From NCBI RefSeq assembly GCF_019399895.1, contig NC_091880.1, positions 1,922,001 through 1,986,000 of the forward strand: a stretch of DNA of 64,000 bases, given 5' to 3'. Made by a program: the position numbers and the translations under genes. This DNA is from Cardiocondyla obscurior (taxonomy: Eukaryota; Arthropoda; Insecta; Hymenoptera; Formicidae). The notes under the pieces are model-generated. The model was given only the letters and a program-made list of their open reading frames with translations, ran no database searches and was not told where the DNA came from. Positions within the stretch are counted from its first letter, which is position 1. Each line of letters opens with the position of its first letter. Positions 37,001 through 50,749 of the stretch are shown piece by piece.

Positions 37001-39229
37001 CATGACGTGTAACGACGCTCGTAAACTATACGTAGGGGCCACGTCGCATCGCGTGGCTCCCTCGACGTACACCTGTCTGGCATGATATCAACGACCCGAT
37101 CGATCGGTGCTTATCGCACGAAGGTGCCAATAAAAGTTATCGCGATGTGATTAAGTCGCTCGTCGCTAATCGCATCGGCGATTGCAAATGCGACCGGGGT
37201 GGACCTGAATTCGGTGCTTTCGTTAACGTTAGCTTTAAGACTTCACGATAAACAGCGCAACTCACGCTTCGTAATCGTAATATCGATAAACGAAAGTTAA
37301 GAAAATATAATTTATAATACGGAATTTATTTGCAATAAAAATATACCTGTTAAAGTCAAATAAATTTGCAAACAAGTGCAGCGACGAATTTTCATGCCGG
37401 CACTCGCGAAAAAGTCAAGATGCAAAATTGGGAAATCGTTATTGTCGCGAATTCAGCTTAACAAAATAAAATTGTATAGCGGTCGCTGCAGGTTTTCTGC
37501 TTCCGCGAGCCGCCTCTCGTGCGCGAGGATTTAAAAACCGTAGGAAACAAATCGCGGGATTTTTTTAATTTTTTTTTTTTTTTTTTACCAGCGGCAAAGT
37601 TTGATGTTCCGCTTCGACGCTTCTAACGCGCGTGCTCGCGCGGCTGATCGCGTACACATGCGGCAAGTTAAACGCACTCGCGCTTGCCCTTAAAATAATT
37701 AAATCGCTCGCATGTCGAACGAGTCGGTGTCGCGCGCCGTTCGTTGTGGCCACCCGGAAGGTTTGAAGGGGTGCGGGGGTGGGGAAAAAAAAAAAGAGAA
37801 TCGATGGACGAGTTTTTAGTTCATCTCGGTGTACCGATAACGCCGCGCGCATTACAGATTCGTTGCGGTCCGCCGGCGCGATCGGCGCTCGACACGACGG
37901 CCCGATCGGCCGTGCGTTTCGGTGTTTTAATGGGTCGTTATTGTCAATAACGATTGGTTTTATGGACGAACAAGTGCCGCGTTGCGAAGAGCTCTCTGCA
38001 TGGCTGCTCGCCCGTAGGTATGACGTTTCCGCCGCGCTCAAACCGTTCGATCGTGGAAATCGATCGATTTTTCGTTCCGCTCATCGCGGCGGACATTAAC
38101 AGGGCTGCATCTCGCCGCCTGCTCGATTGCAAAAATGACAAATCGCGCTTAAGTAGCGCGACGAGGCTCGTCAGATTTGACCGGATAAAACGCTGAACGT
38201 CACAACGAGAGGCGAATGCATTTTTCTCCGTGATAGATTCTCGCGTCCCGCTGCTACACGCCGGAGAAAATTTTCCGTATCATCTTTTATCAGTGACAGA
38301 AGCTGCGGCAAGAATAGCGCCGCGTGAGCATTAAAAATTGACTTTTGACCGTCATTACGGGGTGAGGTGGGTGCTCGTAATACTAAATAATGCCCCGGTA
38401 CCGCCTCCGACGCCCTATAGAAAAATAGATTTCTCACTCACGTTGCATATTTGATGTGCTCACCTCTCTGAACGTACGCCGCGAACATAAATTTCCCGCT
38501 CGCGATAAAGTCCTCGCTTCAGAGTCGTGGCCCGGAACGAGAAAACATACAACCGAATGCGCGATCTATACATGCCGGAGCTGAAGCCGCTTTTTCGTCC
38601 TCGCGTGTGCCGTCCCGTTCCTTCGCAAAGTTAATCGCGGCAGCGACATCGTACCGATAAGCCCCACGGGGCCTTGTCGAAGGACGCGGCCCGCGCCTAC
38701 AGCGTGAAGAATGTTAACAAGCCGGTGGTAGCGTCGTCGGCGCGCAAATACCGCCTGATTTTTTCTTTCCGGTTCCTCCGCGCGTATCGATTGCATCAGA
38801 AACTTTTCAAGCTAGTCGGTAATAAACGTAAGGATAATGAGGGAGTATTCTGAACGCGAGGATTAGGCCCAGATAAGGTGTCTCGCGAGTAAGCTGCCTG
38901 AGAAACAATACGGCGATGCTCTCGCTTTTGTAACGCACGTCGCGGATGCTGGGAGGAGCGTCGCGATGACGATGCACCGGCGACGTGTATATGACAGCCG
39001 CTTCCGCCGCGTGACTGACTGCATCATTGTTGCGCGTCCGCCTGAGCGGAAAGTTTCGCGTAAGCACGCTCGCTTCCACTTGCTCGGCTACGTAAAATGC
39101 GATGACACCGCGTTATTAACGCCGTAGAGCGGGATCTTCGTGGAGGAAATTTAATGTTATTCACGGTCGAGTGCGCGCACGCACTTGTGTTAATAGACAT
39201 TCCCCGGCTTCTCTTAACGTCACTTACCC

Positions 39230-39310
39230 GATATCTTCATGAGGCCGACGCGTTGCGAATATTTTCAGATAACAAGGGCGGCTTGGCGATGAGAATTCCT
39301 CGAGGAGCGG
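39230..39310 (-). other. Possible minus-strand exon end
   Basis: AAGATATCGG|GTAAGTGACG is a consensus-quality donor near 39,231. About 70 nt upstream on the same strand, CACTCCGCTCCTCGAG|GAATTC could serve as acceptor, though GAG is a poor terminal trinucleotide. The frame between is open for about 23 codons. Low-confidence candidate inside the long minus-strand intron. Confidence 0.2.
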
Positions 39311-40603
39311 AGTGATTGCAGCTTGTCGGCAATCACGTAATACCTCTCGCGTGATAACTGTGACGTTTGTACATTAAATACGGCGCGTTGAGTCGATGAA
39401 CAGAGCAAATATGCGGAGCCGTCTCGCGTGACCGATTGCGTTCGGGCCGCACGTAGCACGTTATAATGGCCCCGATGCAATTCGTTTAAGATAAACATTA
39501 TGATAGCACCCGCGCGCGCACGAGAGATAAGGCCGCGCTCAAGTTTACTGCAGTTTTGCCGAGCTAGTGCTCCATTAAGTTTCGTGAAATCGAGGTCAGT
39601 GAGTTTCGGTGAACTTCCGGTAAATGTTTGACGGACGGACGAGCGATATTAAGGAAATATCGGTGCGACAGAAACTTTTTCCCGACGATACTTCGACGAG
39701 GAGACGTTACTCCTCGTTGCTCTTCAGCGCGAAACTCGTGGGAGATTGGGAGGGGGGAGGAAGGGGCTCTTATGACGCAATGACTTAATGGAAGTTTGCA
39801 CATTACTCACGACTTCCAGAGCGATTATGTTGGACCGCAGCGGCGGAGTTAGTCACGCAAGGTGAATACACGTAGCGCGAACAAGGAGTTCCTCGCCGCG
39901 AAGATGGATGTTGCTGTTTTGAGAAATTGAGACAACGGCCACTGTCGCGCAAGATGAATTATAACCCGGCACCCTCGGTAAATTGGATTTCATCGAAAAA
40001 AATGGCGCGCCATCGACATAATGGCATAATTTTACACGAAGCCCGCGCCGGTTTCAATGATAGATGATTGCCCTCCACGCTTTTCACATTTTCTTAAACA
40101 ATTCGTTCCGCCCGCGGGGGTACGTCTAAAAACGTTTTATAATGAATTTCTCAGATTCCTTCGTTACGCGCGGTTACTGTAAATTTTGTGATTAACTGGA
40201 AGGAGAAGTTTCCCCGATAAGGGAACGTAATAATTTCGACTTGTCTCCGACTCCTCGACGGGGGACGTTTAAAGTTCGCTCGATTAATCTTAATAAAATT
40301 ATATTTATCGCACATTATACGGCGATCGTAATACGCTCCTTTCGATTGCCAATTTGTAAGCCCCCGAAGTAATCCTTACAACGGCACGCCCACGGCAAAT
40401 ACCCGAATACTTGGATTGCATTAATTAATTGCCCTAACGATAATCTTATTCCGTATTCAAATTGTTCCGCCATCCAACCCTTGTTATGCGATATCAAGTG
40501 GGCGAGAACTCGCATCGAATTGGATTAGGTCAACTTCGTCCCTCGCCTCCTTCTGTCCTGTCTCGTCAACCGTCTCGCTCTATCGCCGGCATTTTCCCTC
40601 GCG

Positions 40604-40621
40604 CGTATGTGTGTGTGTGTG
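40604..40621. repeat. Short (TG)n repeat
   Basis: ATGTGTGTGTGTGTG followed by CAAG. Short simple repeat. Confidence 0.85.
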
Positions 40622-43600
40622 CAAGCCCGAGTATTACGCGAAATCCAATTCCTTTACCGGACCATACGGTAATACCTTGCACGTCGCGGCCGCCTCGCTT
40701 CGCACGTACTCGCAGAAATTACCTCGCGATCAAAATACGAATAAGGCGCCCGTGTATCGTCTATACTTTCGACGATGCGAGCGTCGTACGTCGCGTGAAT
40801 CAAATTTGCTGAGTGATCGCGTAAGCTGTTTCTTTAGGCAACACGACGTTACGCTAGGTATATCCGATGGCATTGCTCCAACCGGTATATTAATGTTTGG
40901 CGAAGGTGCCAAACGGTGTTATCTATCGATTCATTTTATCTCTCTTTTTTTTTTTTTTTTTTTTTTAAACGTTTATGTTATGGTTCACCGATAAACTGAA
41001 TATTAATATTTATGTAAGTCCTAGCACGCCAAAACGAAATTATAAAATAAACAGTAACAATTATATTTTTTATTTTCTTTCTTTTTTTTTTTTTAATTGT
41101 TAAGTTGCATTCGCTTTATATTGCGGATGCAGAAAATGGTGGCAGTTCGACGTATATAAATAAATTCAACATTATATAAATTGACGCGCGAGCAACTAGC
41201 GATTCTATTAAAAGGACTGTTATGATCCGAGGTCCCAATTAGGAAGATTATCCGCGCTTTTGCATAGAAGAACGATCACCCCGCCGTCGTTGCTAAATAT
41301 CGAGCGTGTAAACCCCGCTGAAAGCATCAAACTTCTACACCGTGCGGTATTTAGGGAGGATTGCAAGGGATCGGGATTAGTGTGCTCGTTAGTCGCCATC
41401 TGCCTCCCGTTGTACAAGTATCATCGTTGTTACCGTATCTTTCCAACTCTGTTAATAGTAAATCACTTTTGCTCGCAGCGTCACAGCGACGTGCCTTTAA
41501 TTGACAATTACTATCAGCAGCCATCTGGTACAGGCTGACTCGCTTATATCGATCGCGGTGGAATATCTCTGATTTTCTAGCATCTTTAATTTTCTTTTTA
41601 ATCGATAACATTATCCTAACGGGTTTGAGAATATTTTTAATATCGCAATGTCTTAGAGGGGTACACCGCGAAGGAGATTAATATTGCGGAGATGATGGTA
41701 ACCTTTATGGAACAAGTATCAAAAATCTCTGGCCGGTCGTGGTTGACAGGAGAAAGGGGGGGGATGGATTACCCGCCAAATAATTTTAATTAGCGGCCCC
41801 GAGAGCCGCCCTCCCTCCCCCCTCCCTCTCTCATTCTCCCCCGTTTTATCCGCGGCCGAACTACCTGCCGCTCTCTTCATCCACATCACAACCTATCGAC
41901 TTAATGATCGGATTATACCCTCGAAAGAGGTTTTCGCTTCGCTCCTCTCTCGCCGCCTCCGCCGTCGGCCGAGAGAGATCTTGAAGATAGTAATAAATTG
42001 GATGTTAAGCGGCGAAAATTGGCCAATTAGGGTAGGACGGTCGGCTTTTCCCGCCCCTAAAGTCTTTATAGGAGTAATCGACCTCCCCGCGAAACGCGAA
42101 TTAATTGGTCTTTCGGTGTCTCGCTCAGCGACCCGCCGAGATTTCATCCGAGCAGCTCCGTCCAAAGAGATAGTTCCTGTATACCGCCTTATCGGATATT
42201 AATCCCTTCGTTAGCAGAGGTCAATTAATCGAACACGTAATCTTGAACGAAATCCCGTCGTGTTCGCCGTAATGTATTCTCGTTCTCACGAGAAATACAT
42301 CCTGAGTAGTGCGCGCGCGCGTGTATATAGATATACATATTGAGGTACGCGGTTTATAATAGGCCGTAGGAGGCAACTAAATTATTCTATAACACGCTTA
42401 GGGTCGTCTGCATTATAATCAGGATAGATTAGAAAATTATGTGATTAACGAAGCGCGCCGCGTTCATATTGAAATCGATAGGACTGTTGCTATTGTTAAT
42501 TGTAACTTTGTTGTTGTAACTTTAAATTGTGATTAATAATTAATACTGTTATAACATGTTAAAATTGATGGCATGTTTAACGTTAAACCTGCTGCTCTTA
42601 TTGATTATAATAATTTACTTTGAATATTTATTTTATATTTTATCCTACTTTATTTTTTTTACCATTACGATTACATTTCTGTTTCTAAAAAAACGCACGT
42701 GTTATTTTTACATTTCCCTTTTTTGTCTTTTTTCTTTTTTTTTGCACGGTGCACGTGTAGAATATTTTTGATAGCAGCGCAGAAATTTAGTATAGACATT
42801 TTGCGGTTTCTTTTTATTTCCGTCTATTCTGTTCTGGGCTTCTGAAAAATCAATTTTCGTTGCACAAAATTGTGCTGCAAGCGTACATAAAGGTCTTCGC
42901 AAAAATAATATTCTTCACGTGAACGAGCATAATTAATAATAATTCCACGAGTTACTTTCCTAGTGGCTTTTATTTTTATAAAATAGCAAAAATGTATTCA
43001 CGGTAACGCAATTTCGTACCTAACGACTAGCAGAATGCGTATCAAACCGTGTGACGTTTGACGGTCGCGAGTGAAGGAGTCGGACCGATTGGGCTTTCGC
43101 CGGTACAGTATCCGGCGGTGAAACGTCGTTTCGCGAGAATGAGACCGGCACGGTCGATTACCGCCATGCGTAGAACACAACGGCGCGGAATAAATGCAGT
43201 TATACACTTGGCGATTTTCCTTTCATCGTGCCACGCGCAATGCGTCCGCTGAAATCCATTTTGGCCTTCGCGTTTCCGCCTTCCAGCTTCTTCCGCGTCG
43301 CGTACGCACGATAGGAATGCCGGTCCTCTTTTACCGCGCTCGCTATTTTCTTTTTTGTTTTTTTTTTGTTTTTTTTTTGGCAAATCCGCTGCCTCATGAT
43401 ACACCGCGGCACAAATTTATGACAAATATTTAAGGAGCATTAGGATGAAACTCGGCTTGCACGATGGCTTAATTCCGCATGCACAGCGTTCCAAGTAACT
43501 CTGCTTTTATGGCGACTGCCGTGTGTTAACGCGTCGCATATACGGAGGTCAACATACGTTTAGTTTTCTCATTACCGCGGATGTGGCTAATGCGAAGATT

Positions 43601-43654
43601 AGGCCGTCCAGCTTCTCGAGCAATATACGTCGTAATTGTCTGTTCTTCTCTCCC

Positions 43655-43685
43655 TCCCCTTCTTTCTCTCTCTTTCTCTCTGTCT
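43655..43685. repeat. CT-rich simple repeat
   Basis: Mixed CTTT and CT repeats (TTTCTCTCTCTTTCTCTCTGTC). A pyrimidine-rich simple repeat without an AG acceptor directly after it. Confidence 0.85.
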
Positions 43686-46672
43686 GATCGTCAACAGCAC
43701 TTAAAGGATATTAAGGAAATTGTGACGCAGGGAGATTCATAGTCCGCGACGATGATAAATAAAAATCGATAACGAACAGCGCATAATTTTCTCTTCAAAA
43801 TCACGAAAAAGGTTTTTAATTTAGGACGTAAATATGTAGGAATATGTTATTTTACGATACGTTTGGTTAGCATCTCATAAATTATACGAGAGGAGATACA
43901 GTTTGAAGTGCACTCGAGAGTCAAAGTTATGAAAAATGAAATACCGTAGTGCTCAATATTTAATAATGATAATTGAAAAGTAAGAGCCGATGGCCGACCG
44001 TAAGACTCGATTGCAATGAAAAGCGACGAATCGAGAGTGATATTCGAACTGGTCCAGACGCGCAGCATCCGTCTAGGTGCGATCGATCCGCATGGCGAAA
44101 AAAATTCGTCTCGCCGTGATAATTGCGCGCGCGATTACGCTTCCGTCGTCCCGATAAACCGTCGGCGGCGCAGTGGGAATTAATTCACACGCGGGACGAT
44201 ATGAACGGAGACCATCGCACTTTTACGACGTCCGAGCCCGTTAATCTGCCGGCGTCGTGGTAACCGTGACCGCGCGCGTTTGCTCGTTTTGCTCGCGTCG
44301 TCGCCGTCGGCCGGGGGCGGCTTTCATCGCGGCCCGACCGCATGGCGTGCATGGTTTGAACGTAATACGGCGACAGGAAGGACGAAGGCGACGAAAGGCG
44401 GAAGGAGGAAATGATTCATCGGGCCCGTATGCACGTCCGCGCGCCCTCAAAGGGGGACGCGCGGGAGGACGGGTCGTCGTGAGTGGTTTGAACGCACCCT
44501 TGCTCTATCCCGACGGGGGCACAACCACATGTGTGTCCAGCGCGTCGCCGACCCGCGTGGAACCGCAATTTGACCAATCGTCTAGCCGCATTAAGACATC
44601 GAACGGCTTCCGCGACTTGCAATATTTGATATCCCTCGGCATTCTAAGACGTCAGTCTATCTCGCAAATTTTTAGATTACAATAGAAAAATATTGCAGAA
44701 ATTTAACCGCCGTGATATTAACCATCGTCCACAAGCAAAAAGTAATTTTTTTTCTACCTCGATGCGATTACTGATTCTACTTGGATTTTTGCACACGTTA
44801 GGTCATACGTTTAAAAAGCACGTAATATATCAGACGCTAATTAATTAACGTATCAAGTACCTAGCCGCGTCGTAAATCAGCGTCACTTCTGTTGCAATCC
44901 CTGCGGCGGGAAGTTCTCCATTGCGAGGCGTAAGTTATTACCGGGGTCCGTTCGAAGAAATACGTAAGCGCGTGATAAGGCTGTTAATTTGTTTCAGCCA
45001 ATTTGCGCGCGCGGCGCTCGTCGAGCACGCATTCCCGGCATCCAAGAAAAAAAAAAAAAAGAAAATCGGAAACCAATATCCTACTCGCGACGGGCGGGCG
45101 CGACCGTTTGTTTTATTTCTCGCGATTTTAAGCGGGGAATTAATCGCGACGAAGTCTGCCGATTGTCCGGCTTCGATCTTGATATCGAGGGTGCTGATGT
45201 TATTACTTCCTCCCGTTTACGCCGTCCTAGCCGATATTAAAGACAAAGCCGAGCACTCGGCGGGGCTTTGTCGCGATAAAATTTGATATGCGAAATGTAA
45301 TCCGTGACTTTTTGAAGAAGATTAAAGCGAGACGCGTGCGCACCGCGCAGCATCCTCTCGCATTCGGCGGAGAAATTGCGCGAGATAGTAATCTAAGTAA
45401 ACTCCGCGGAATGCTCGGGGGCATAGCTGGCAGTTGTTAATCCATGTCATAATCAAAGTTGATTCAAGGACAGTTACAACGTGTTTCGCCCCGCTTGAAT
45501 CCGGGACGAAGATACCGGGCTGATACGAGCGCGGACGTATAATGGACCAGCTCCCGCTCCAGATTTTAATCACTGGAAATTCGAATTTTAATCGCGAAAG
45601 TTTAACACAATTTACGATCGGGCTCTCATTCCCGCACGTGAAATGAAATAATCGCCGCTGCAGCCGAAGGATGTGATATACGGAGTGTCCACGGAGTTCG
45701 GAGAGTTTGTTTTTTTTCTCCTCCCCTCCTTCCCCTCCGTGCACGTGACAATCGGATTTATAACTATCGCGCGCTGATTGTCCAGCAAAACTGGAAAAGT
45801 CCTCGATGTGGAAAAACTACCGTTTATGAATATTATTACGATAATGCGACGCGGGCGTTACACGTATAAAAAGAAGATCGATGGTGTTACAATAACGACA
45901 ATATCCGCTCGGTTTATATCCCGGTACGGTATTATTTTAATATTGCGGCGAGGGAGCCGCGGCAGCGGCATTATTTTTCGCCCGTGATGCGCGTAACGAT
46001 ATGCGAGACGTGCGTGTATACGCAAGCGTATATTTATATATTTTTTTTTTCTTTCCCTGCAAGCTCTAGTAAAGCATTCGCCAGTTTACCGCACAAATCC
46101 GATATGCGAAAATTCATGCGCCGCGGTACGGAGGCGGCATGCGGTCGCGTGTTAAAACCTGTCACATTCCATTAAGGGCTGGCTGATCGGTAATGCACAG
46201 CGCGCGACCCGCTGTCCTCCATTATATTTCGCCCTTCGTCTCTTTTCCTCTTTGTTATAATTTAACGCGTTCACGCCACTCCCGGGCGAGCTCTGGAGGA
46301 CGGATCGAAACGGAACCGGCGCGCGGGTGTGTGGGCTCGAGAGAGGCTGGCGTGTGACAGGCAGCCAATATTTCATAATTATTGATATTCAGTCGATTCC
46401 CTGCGGGACTACCGAAAGGACACGGTCGCGAGCGATAATATATTGCTCCAGGAGTTGACGCTCCTCGGACACTCGCGACTTGCGCCGAGCGAGAGAGCTG
46501 CTGCGATTATTTTTTTTCCGCGGTCGATTAAATTTTGTCTTTTCATGCGCTTACTCGATAAATGTTTTTAGTCGCAATATTAATTAAATTAAATCCACGC
46601 CGTCTTACTCTGCACGCACATTGCGAATTGGGTTTTCTTTCTTTCTTTTTTTTTTTTTTTCTACAATTACAG

Positions 46673-46729
46673 CGTCGTGTATCGCGTTACATCGCCTTTC
46701 ATTTTTCATCGAGACTCTTGTAATCGCAG
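46673..46729 (+). other. Candidate 57-nt plus-strand exon
   Basis: A 15-T tract leads into TTCTACAATTACAG|CGTCGTG, an excellent acceptor. Fifty-seven nt later GTAATCGCAG|GTAAGATC is an excellent donor. The length is a multiple of three and two of the three frames are open; one reads SCIALHRLSFFIETLVIA. No protein family is recognised. It is probably an internal exon, constitutive or cassette, of a plus-strand gene with long introns; a noncoding exon is also possible. Confidence 0.55.
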
Positions 46730-46734
46730 GTAAG

Positions 46735-49700
46735 ATCTATTATTTGAAGTTTTTAGGATCAAGTATTTTTACGCGCGAAGGGAGCGAAGAGGACGATCGG
46801 AAAGGGACACAACGAGAACTTTTATCGGCTGACAAGCAACGAAGCCAAAGCCGTTAATGGCTACTCAAATATGCGCCCCTACAGCCCGCAGTCCTATGGC
46901 GTGGCTTTCGAACTTCATTTTGGAAAGTTTCAGCCCCCCCGGGGATTACTTTCAAAGCCTGCATTATTTACTAGAATCGCGACGGAGGGATGGGCGAAAT
47001 TCGTCACCAAAACGTACCGCTGTCATTCCTGCTGATATTTCGAGATAGGATTTTCCCGTTAGTAATTATAATTTCCGGGAGAGTATTAATTAGGCCGATG
47101 CGCGAAACGGCGTGATACATTTATTACGTTATTGACGATGGACAAGTTTATCCTTTCACGTTGCGACGTATGTAAATTTAATATTAGTCATATATATTAT
47201 TTAATTTGGTTAATGGCAATATTAATTAAGGGACTGTCGCGGTATCGAAAAATATTAATGATCAGTTTTCCGAGAAATTAATTTCCCGTAAAATTAAAAA
47301 AAAAAAAATTATTACGGTCATCAACATGTTTTCCTTCCTTCAAAAATACGTGATTATTTTTATCGCGGTGCCGCGCGCTTGTGCTCCCGCGGAAAAACAT
47401 ACTTTAATTAGCTCGCTCGAGTACCACCCGATAACGCCTTTGAATATTTTCATCAGCCAGACGATCCTCATATCGTTCATCTAACAACCTGGCGAGCAGG
47501 GAACAATTAGTGATCGGGTACTAGGCAATTACCGCGGCAAAGAATCATCGCTGAAATACCTTGATCGTGGTCCCTCCCCCCGCACCCTTCCGACCCGATA
47601 AATCAGCACCGGCGTGTAATTAATCGGACGCGAGGCACTCGAAACACAGAACCCAACCGGTATTCGATTGACCCGCGGTCACCGGCGTAGGAAACCGGCG
47701 GTGTCGTCTTCTCAGCGCGGCGTTTGTATACGATAGCAGACATTACGGTTAGATAGTCGAGTTTAAAGACGTCCGCGCTCTTTTTCTCTCCTCCTCGGCG
47801 GGGTGGAAGCGGGCAGCGAAGACTACGATCTCGTCGCGAAAAGAACGCGCGAGCGGATCGGACGTAATATACAACCGCCAATTAAAATACCTTATTAAAG
47901 CGAGACAATGCGCGCGGAGGAGGGACAAGATTTTCAAGGCAGCGGCAGTGTTTAAATGGGTATTTCGAGGTGGACGACGGTCGTTATTGTCGACCTTGCG
48001 AGAGCCGGTGCAGCAACTATGAAGGAGGGAAACACAAATTCGCCATTACGGAATTAGTTTCTTTTCCATTCCGCTCGCCGCGTCTCTTAAAGTGCAACGG
48101 ACCGGGGTAGGGGGCGGAGGGGCACTTTCAATTTATCGACGAATAATAAAACGAAGGATAACAAAAGGGAGAAAAATAATATAATAATAAGCGACCATTA
48201 AAGCGCTCTCTCCCGTTTTATATAATATCTTATATAATATCACGGGCTGAAACCGAAGATGGCAAAGGGAAGGAGCACGCTAATTGCCGTCCGAGCTCCC
48301 GCGCGAGCAAATATGAATAAATTTACCCTCCACTTTTCACCGATCTGTTCTTTCGTCCCGCCTGCGATTTTTGAGTCGCGGCTATGGTTGCCGCGCAACC
48401 GGCACGGTCCCGTCAGGATTATCCGTCGGCGATTTACGAGCGGCGGCAAAATCGCTCTCTTTCCCTCTTGCATTCGGCACGGAGCTCCTCGCGTCGATTT
48501 CGCATTTCAGAGAGGCACACAAAGTGAAATTGTCCCGCCCGGAATTGAAGCCGCTCGCCCTTATTATTACAGCGTTGCACGTTCATTTCCATAAGCGCGA
48601 TAAAATTCTGATTCTTACAAGGGCAGGTTATTTTTGTCGCGAATAAATAAGATTTTATTTATTTAATTCGTTAAAGGCACCGTGACATCGGCGAAATTAT
48701 CATGAGTATTTTTTTTTTATTTCCCGACGATTTTTTTAAAGGCAAATTTCTTTTTTGTCGCATTTAAAAATATGTTTCACCGTGTAATTTAATACATTCA
48801 CGAGTCGGAGCTACGAAAATAATTTGCAACTATGCTTAAAAAATGATACATAACGTGCGCTTTTTAAATAGTGGTTGAAACAAGATTAAAAAGTTCAGCA
48901 TTTAAATGAAATACAGCTTTAAAATATACATGTAGCTTGTACAATTTACTGGTTCCCTTGATTTCCGTCACCTTCCGTCGCGAGATTTATTATATATCTC
49001 GTATTTTTTCGATAAACCGAAGAAAATTTACCGTTTTTCGTGAAAATCGAGCTACCAGCTAAATCACATCTTGACATTGCATTTCTGCCATTGACGTAGC
49101 GTGATTTAAAAGGATATGAATATCGTAAAGTCACTTGCATATAGCGCCCTGCCGTGAAAGAAAGTCAATGAGCTGTTTCCCGTTTAGTGCAACGAGTCTG
49201 TTAAAAAACCGATTCGCATTTCGCTTTTCGATGCGAATTCCGTGTCTCACGTGAAACCAGTCTCCAATAAAATGTCCTTATCTTTTACGCTGCTGAATCG
49301 AACGAAAAAAAAAAAAAAGGGGGGGAGATCCGGCATTTTATTGACGCGATATGCAAAAAGCTCTTTCGAATAACCGTGGTCCGGAAAAATTTTTTTTATG
49401 CCCTCTCGATATAGAAATGTCACACGTGCCTTTCAGAAAAATATGCCGATCGATTATTTTATTGCGAATCTTAGAACGTACGTACCTATTAATATTTTTT
49501 TAAGTAAAGTATTCTTTTTACAATTTTAATATTATTCATTGTACAATCGAACTTTACAGCGATTGTTATAGTAAAATATAAAAAAGGATTTTTTGCCATT
49601 TTCTTTTTTTTTTTTTTTGTTTAAAGTTCAAGTGTTAACGTCTTCGACAATAGCCTTTGTATATCAGTTTATTTCACGCGACTAACAATATTTGTATAAT

Positions 49701-50180
49701 TACTAAGCATAATGGACTGTGCTTAAACATTTTACCTCCCATCAAGTTACATATTACGTTATTCTCCCGCCCACGTTAACTTTAACGTGCGTATATGTAT
49801 AGCACACCTGTCATACATGCATTCAGGACTGATACGGCTCTATTCGGCCGTTTGCTTAGTTAATATCAACGCTATTAAGCCCGCTCTGATAGAATATCGC
49901 GCCGCCATCGCTTTACGTACCGGCGTGTTTGCACAAGCAAACTAATTCAAATTAAAATATACAATTAAAATATACAATAAAACGTATTATACCCACCCGC
50001 TTCTGTTTCGCGCTGCGAAAAATTTAAGTATTGCATTTACCGACTTCTAGCTTTCGGAGGAATGTTCTGTCTCGTTCAAAATTTTGTAAGAAATTAGATA
50101 GAAATCTTTTTGTTCGCTTGTTATCACTGAAATGTTTGCATAAAGGAAAAGAAGATTGGCCATGCGATTAATGAATTATT
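46735..50180. other. Non-coding intron-like DNA
   Basis: No supported gene. The stretch 48,650-50,180 is AT-rich with poly(T) tracts and one short direct duplication, and lies immediately downstream of the minus-strand donor at 50,204, as expected for the start of a long intron. Confidence 0.55.
49954..49979. repeat. Short direct duplication
   Basis: AATTAAAATATACA occurs twice head to tail. A recent slippage duplication in AT-rich DNA. Confidence 0.85.
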
Positions 50181-50203
50181 TATAAGTAATGAATTGTACT
50201 TAC

Positions 50204-50286
50204 ATTTAGCTGCTCCGCCGCCCGATGCCTTTCAGGTCGTCACTTGCTCGCAGCATCCGCTGGACCAGGCAGCCTCCGCTTCTCAG
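50204..50286 (-). other. Candidate exon end with strong donor (5' exon of the minus transcript)
   Basis: The minus strand reads GCAGCTAAAT|GTAAGTAC, a near-perfect donor. I see no good acceptor just upstream, so the segment is more likely the end of a first exon whose start lies in the GC-rich stretch between about 50,300 and 51,000. It has a 16-codon upstream frame (ATG CTG CGA GCA...) that stops within the exon. The end shares GAAAGGCATCG and CGGAGCAGC with the 127-nt exon at 16.2 kb, making it a copy of the exon-end module with an extra insertion. Confidence 0.5.
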
Positions 50287-50749
50287 CCTCTATTGTTGCA
50301 GACACGTAACATACACTCGCGAATACGCGATATCGATCGCGTTGCTATTTGCCACGAAAATCGTACGCAACTCGCGTTTCCATTAAATTCCACCGACGAT
50401 CGCGCGTGGCTTGTCGTAATGCGAATATCCCACGACAACTCGCGGCGGTTGATCTGAATTTAGAGGCAACGCTTGCACTCAGCAAAAATGCTTTGCAGCA
50501 AACGAACGAACAAACCGCGAATATGATTGCCGCACAGTTTCTAATTTTGTTCGGATTCGGAAGCGTACGCCAGTCAGATTTGCGGCTTTCGCAGCACTTG
50601 TAAACGTCGCATCTCTGCCGAATGCAGGAAATACCTTAAATCGACGAGAAATCCCAAGTCCGATTTAACGCGCGCACTTTTCTCGTACCGGAGCATCGCC
50701 GACAATCCTCGCGAGAAACAAGTCTTTTGCAAGTCACGACATTCGCAGC

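Larger units (their letters stand above)
31110..46630. other. Non-coding intron-like DNA
   Basis: About 15.5 kb with many homopolymers and no supported coding gene. A GC-rich patch at 32,150-32,275 ends in a consensus plus-strand donor (CCTACTACG|GTGAGTTAAC), and a poly(T) run at 36,799 ends in an acceptor (TTGCGCAG|ACGACAG near 36,825); neither has a partner I trust. A 199-codon minus-strand frame at 33,553-34,152 lies in GC-rich DNA and looks compositional. Confidence 0.55.

Noticed and set aside
37340..37370. Minus-strand GACTTTAACAG|GTATAT junction, a possible ratchet site
   Set aside because: Weak pyrimidine tract and weak donor; far below the quality of the site at 31,067.
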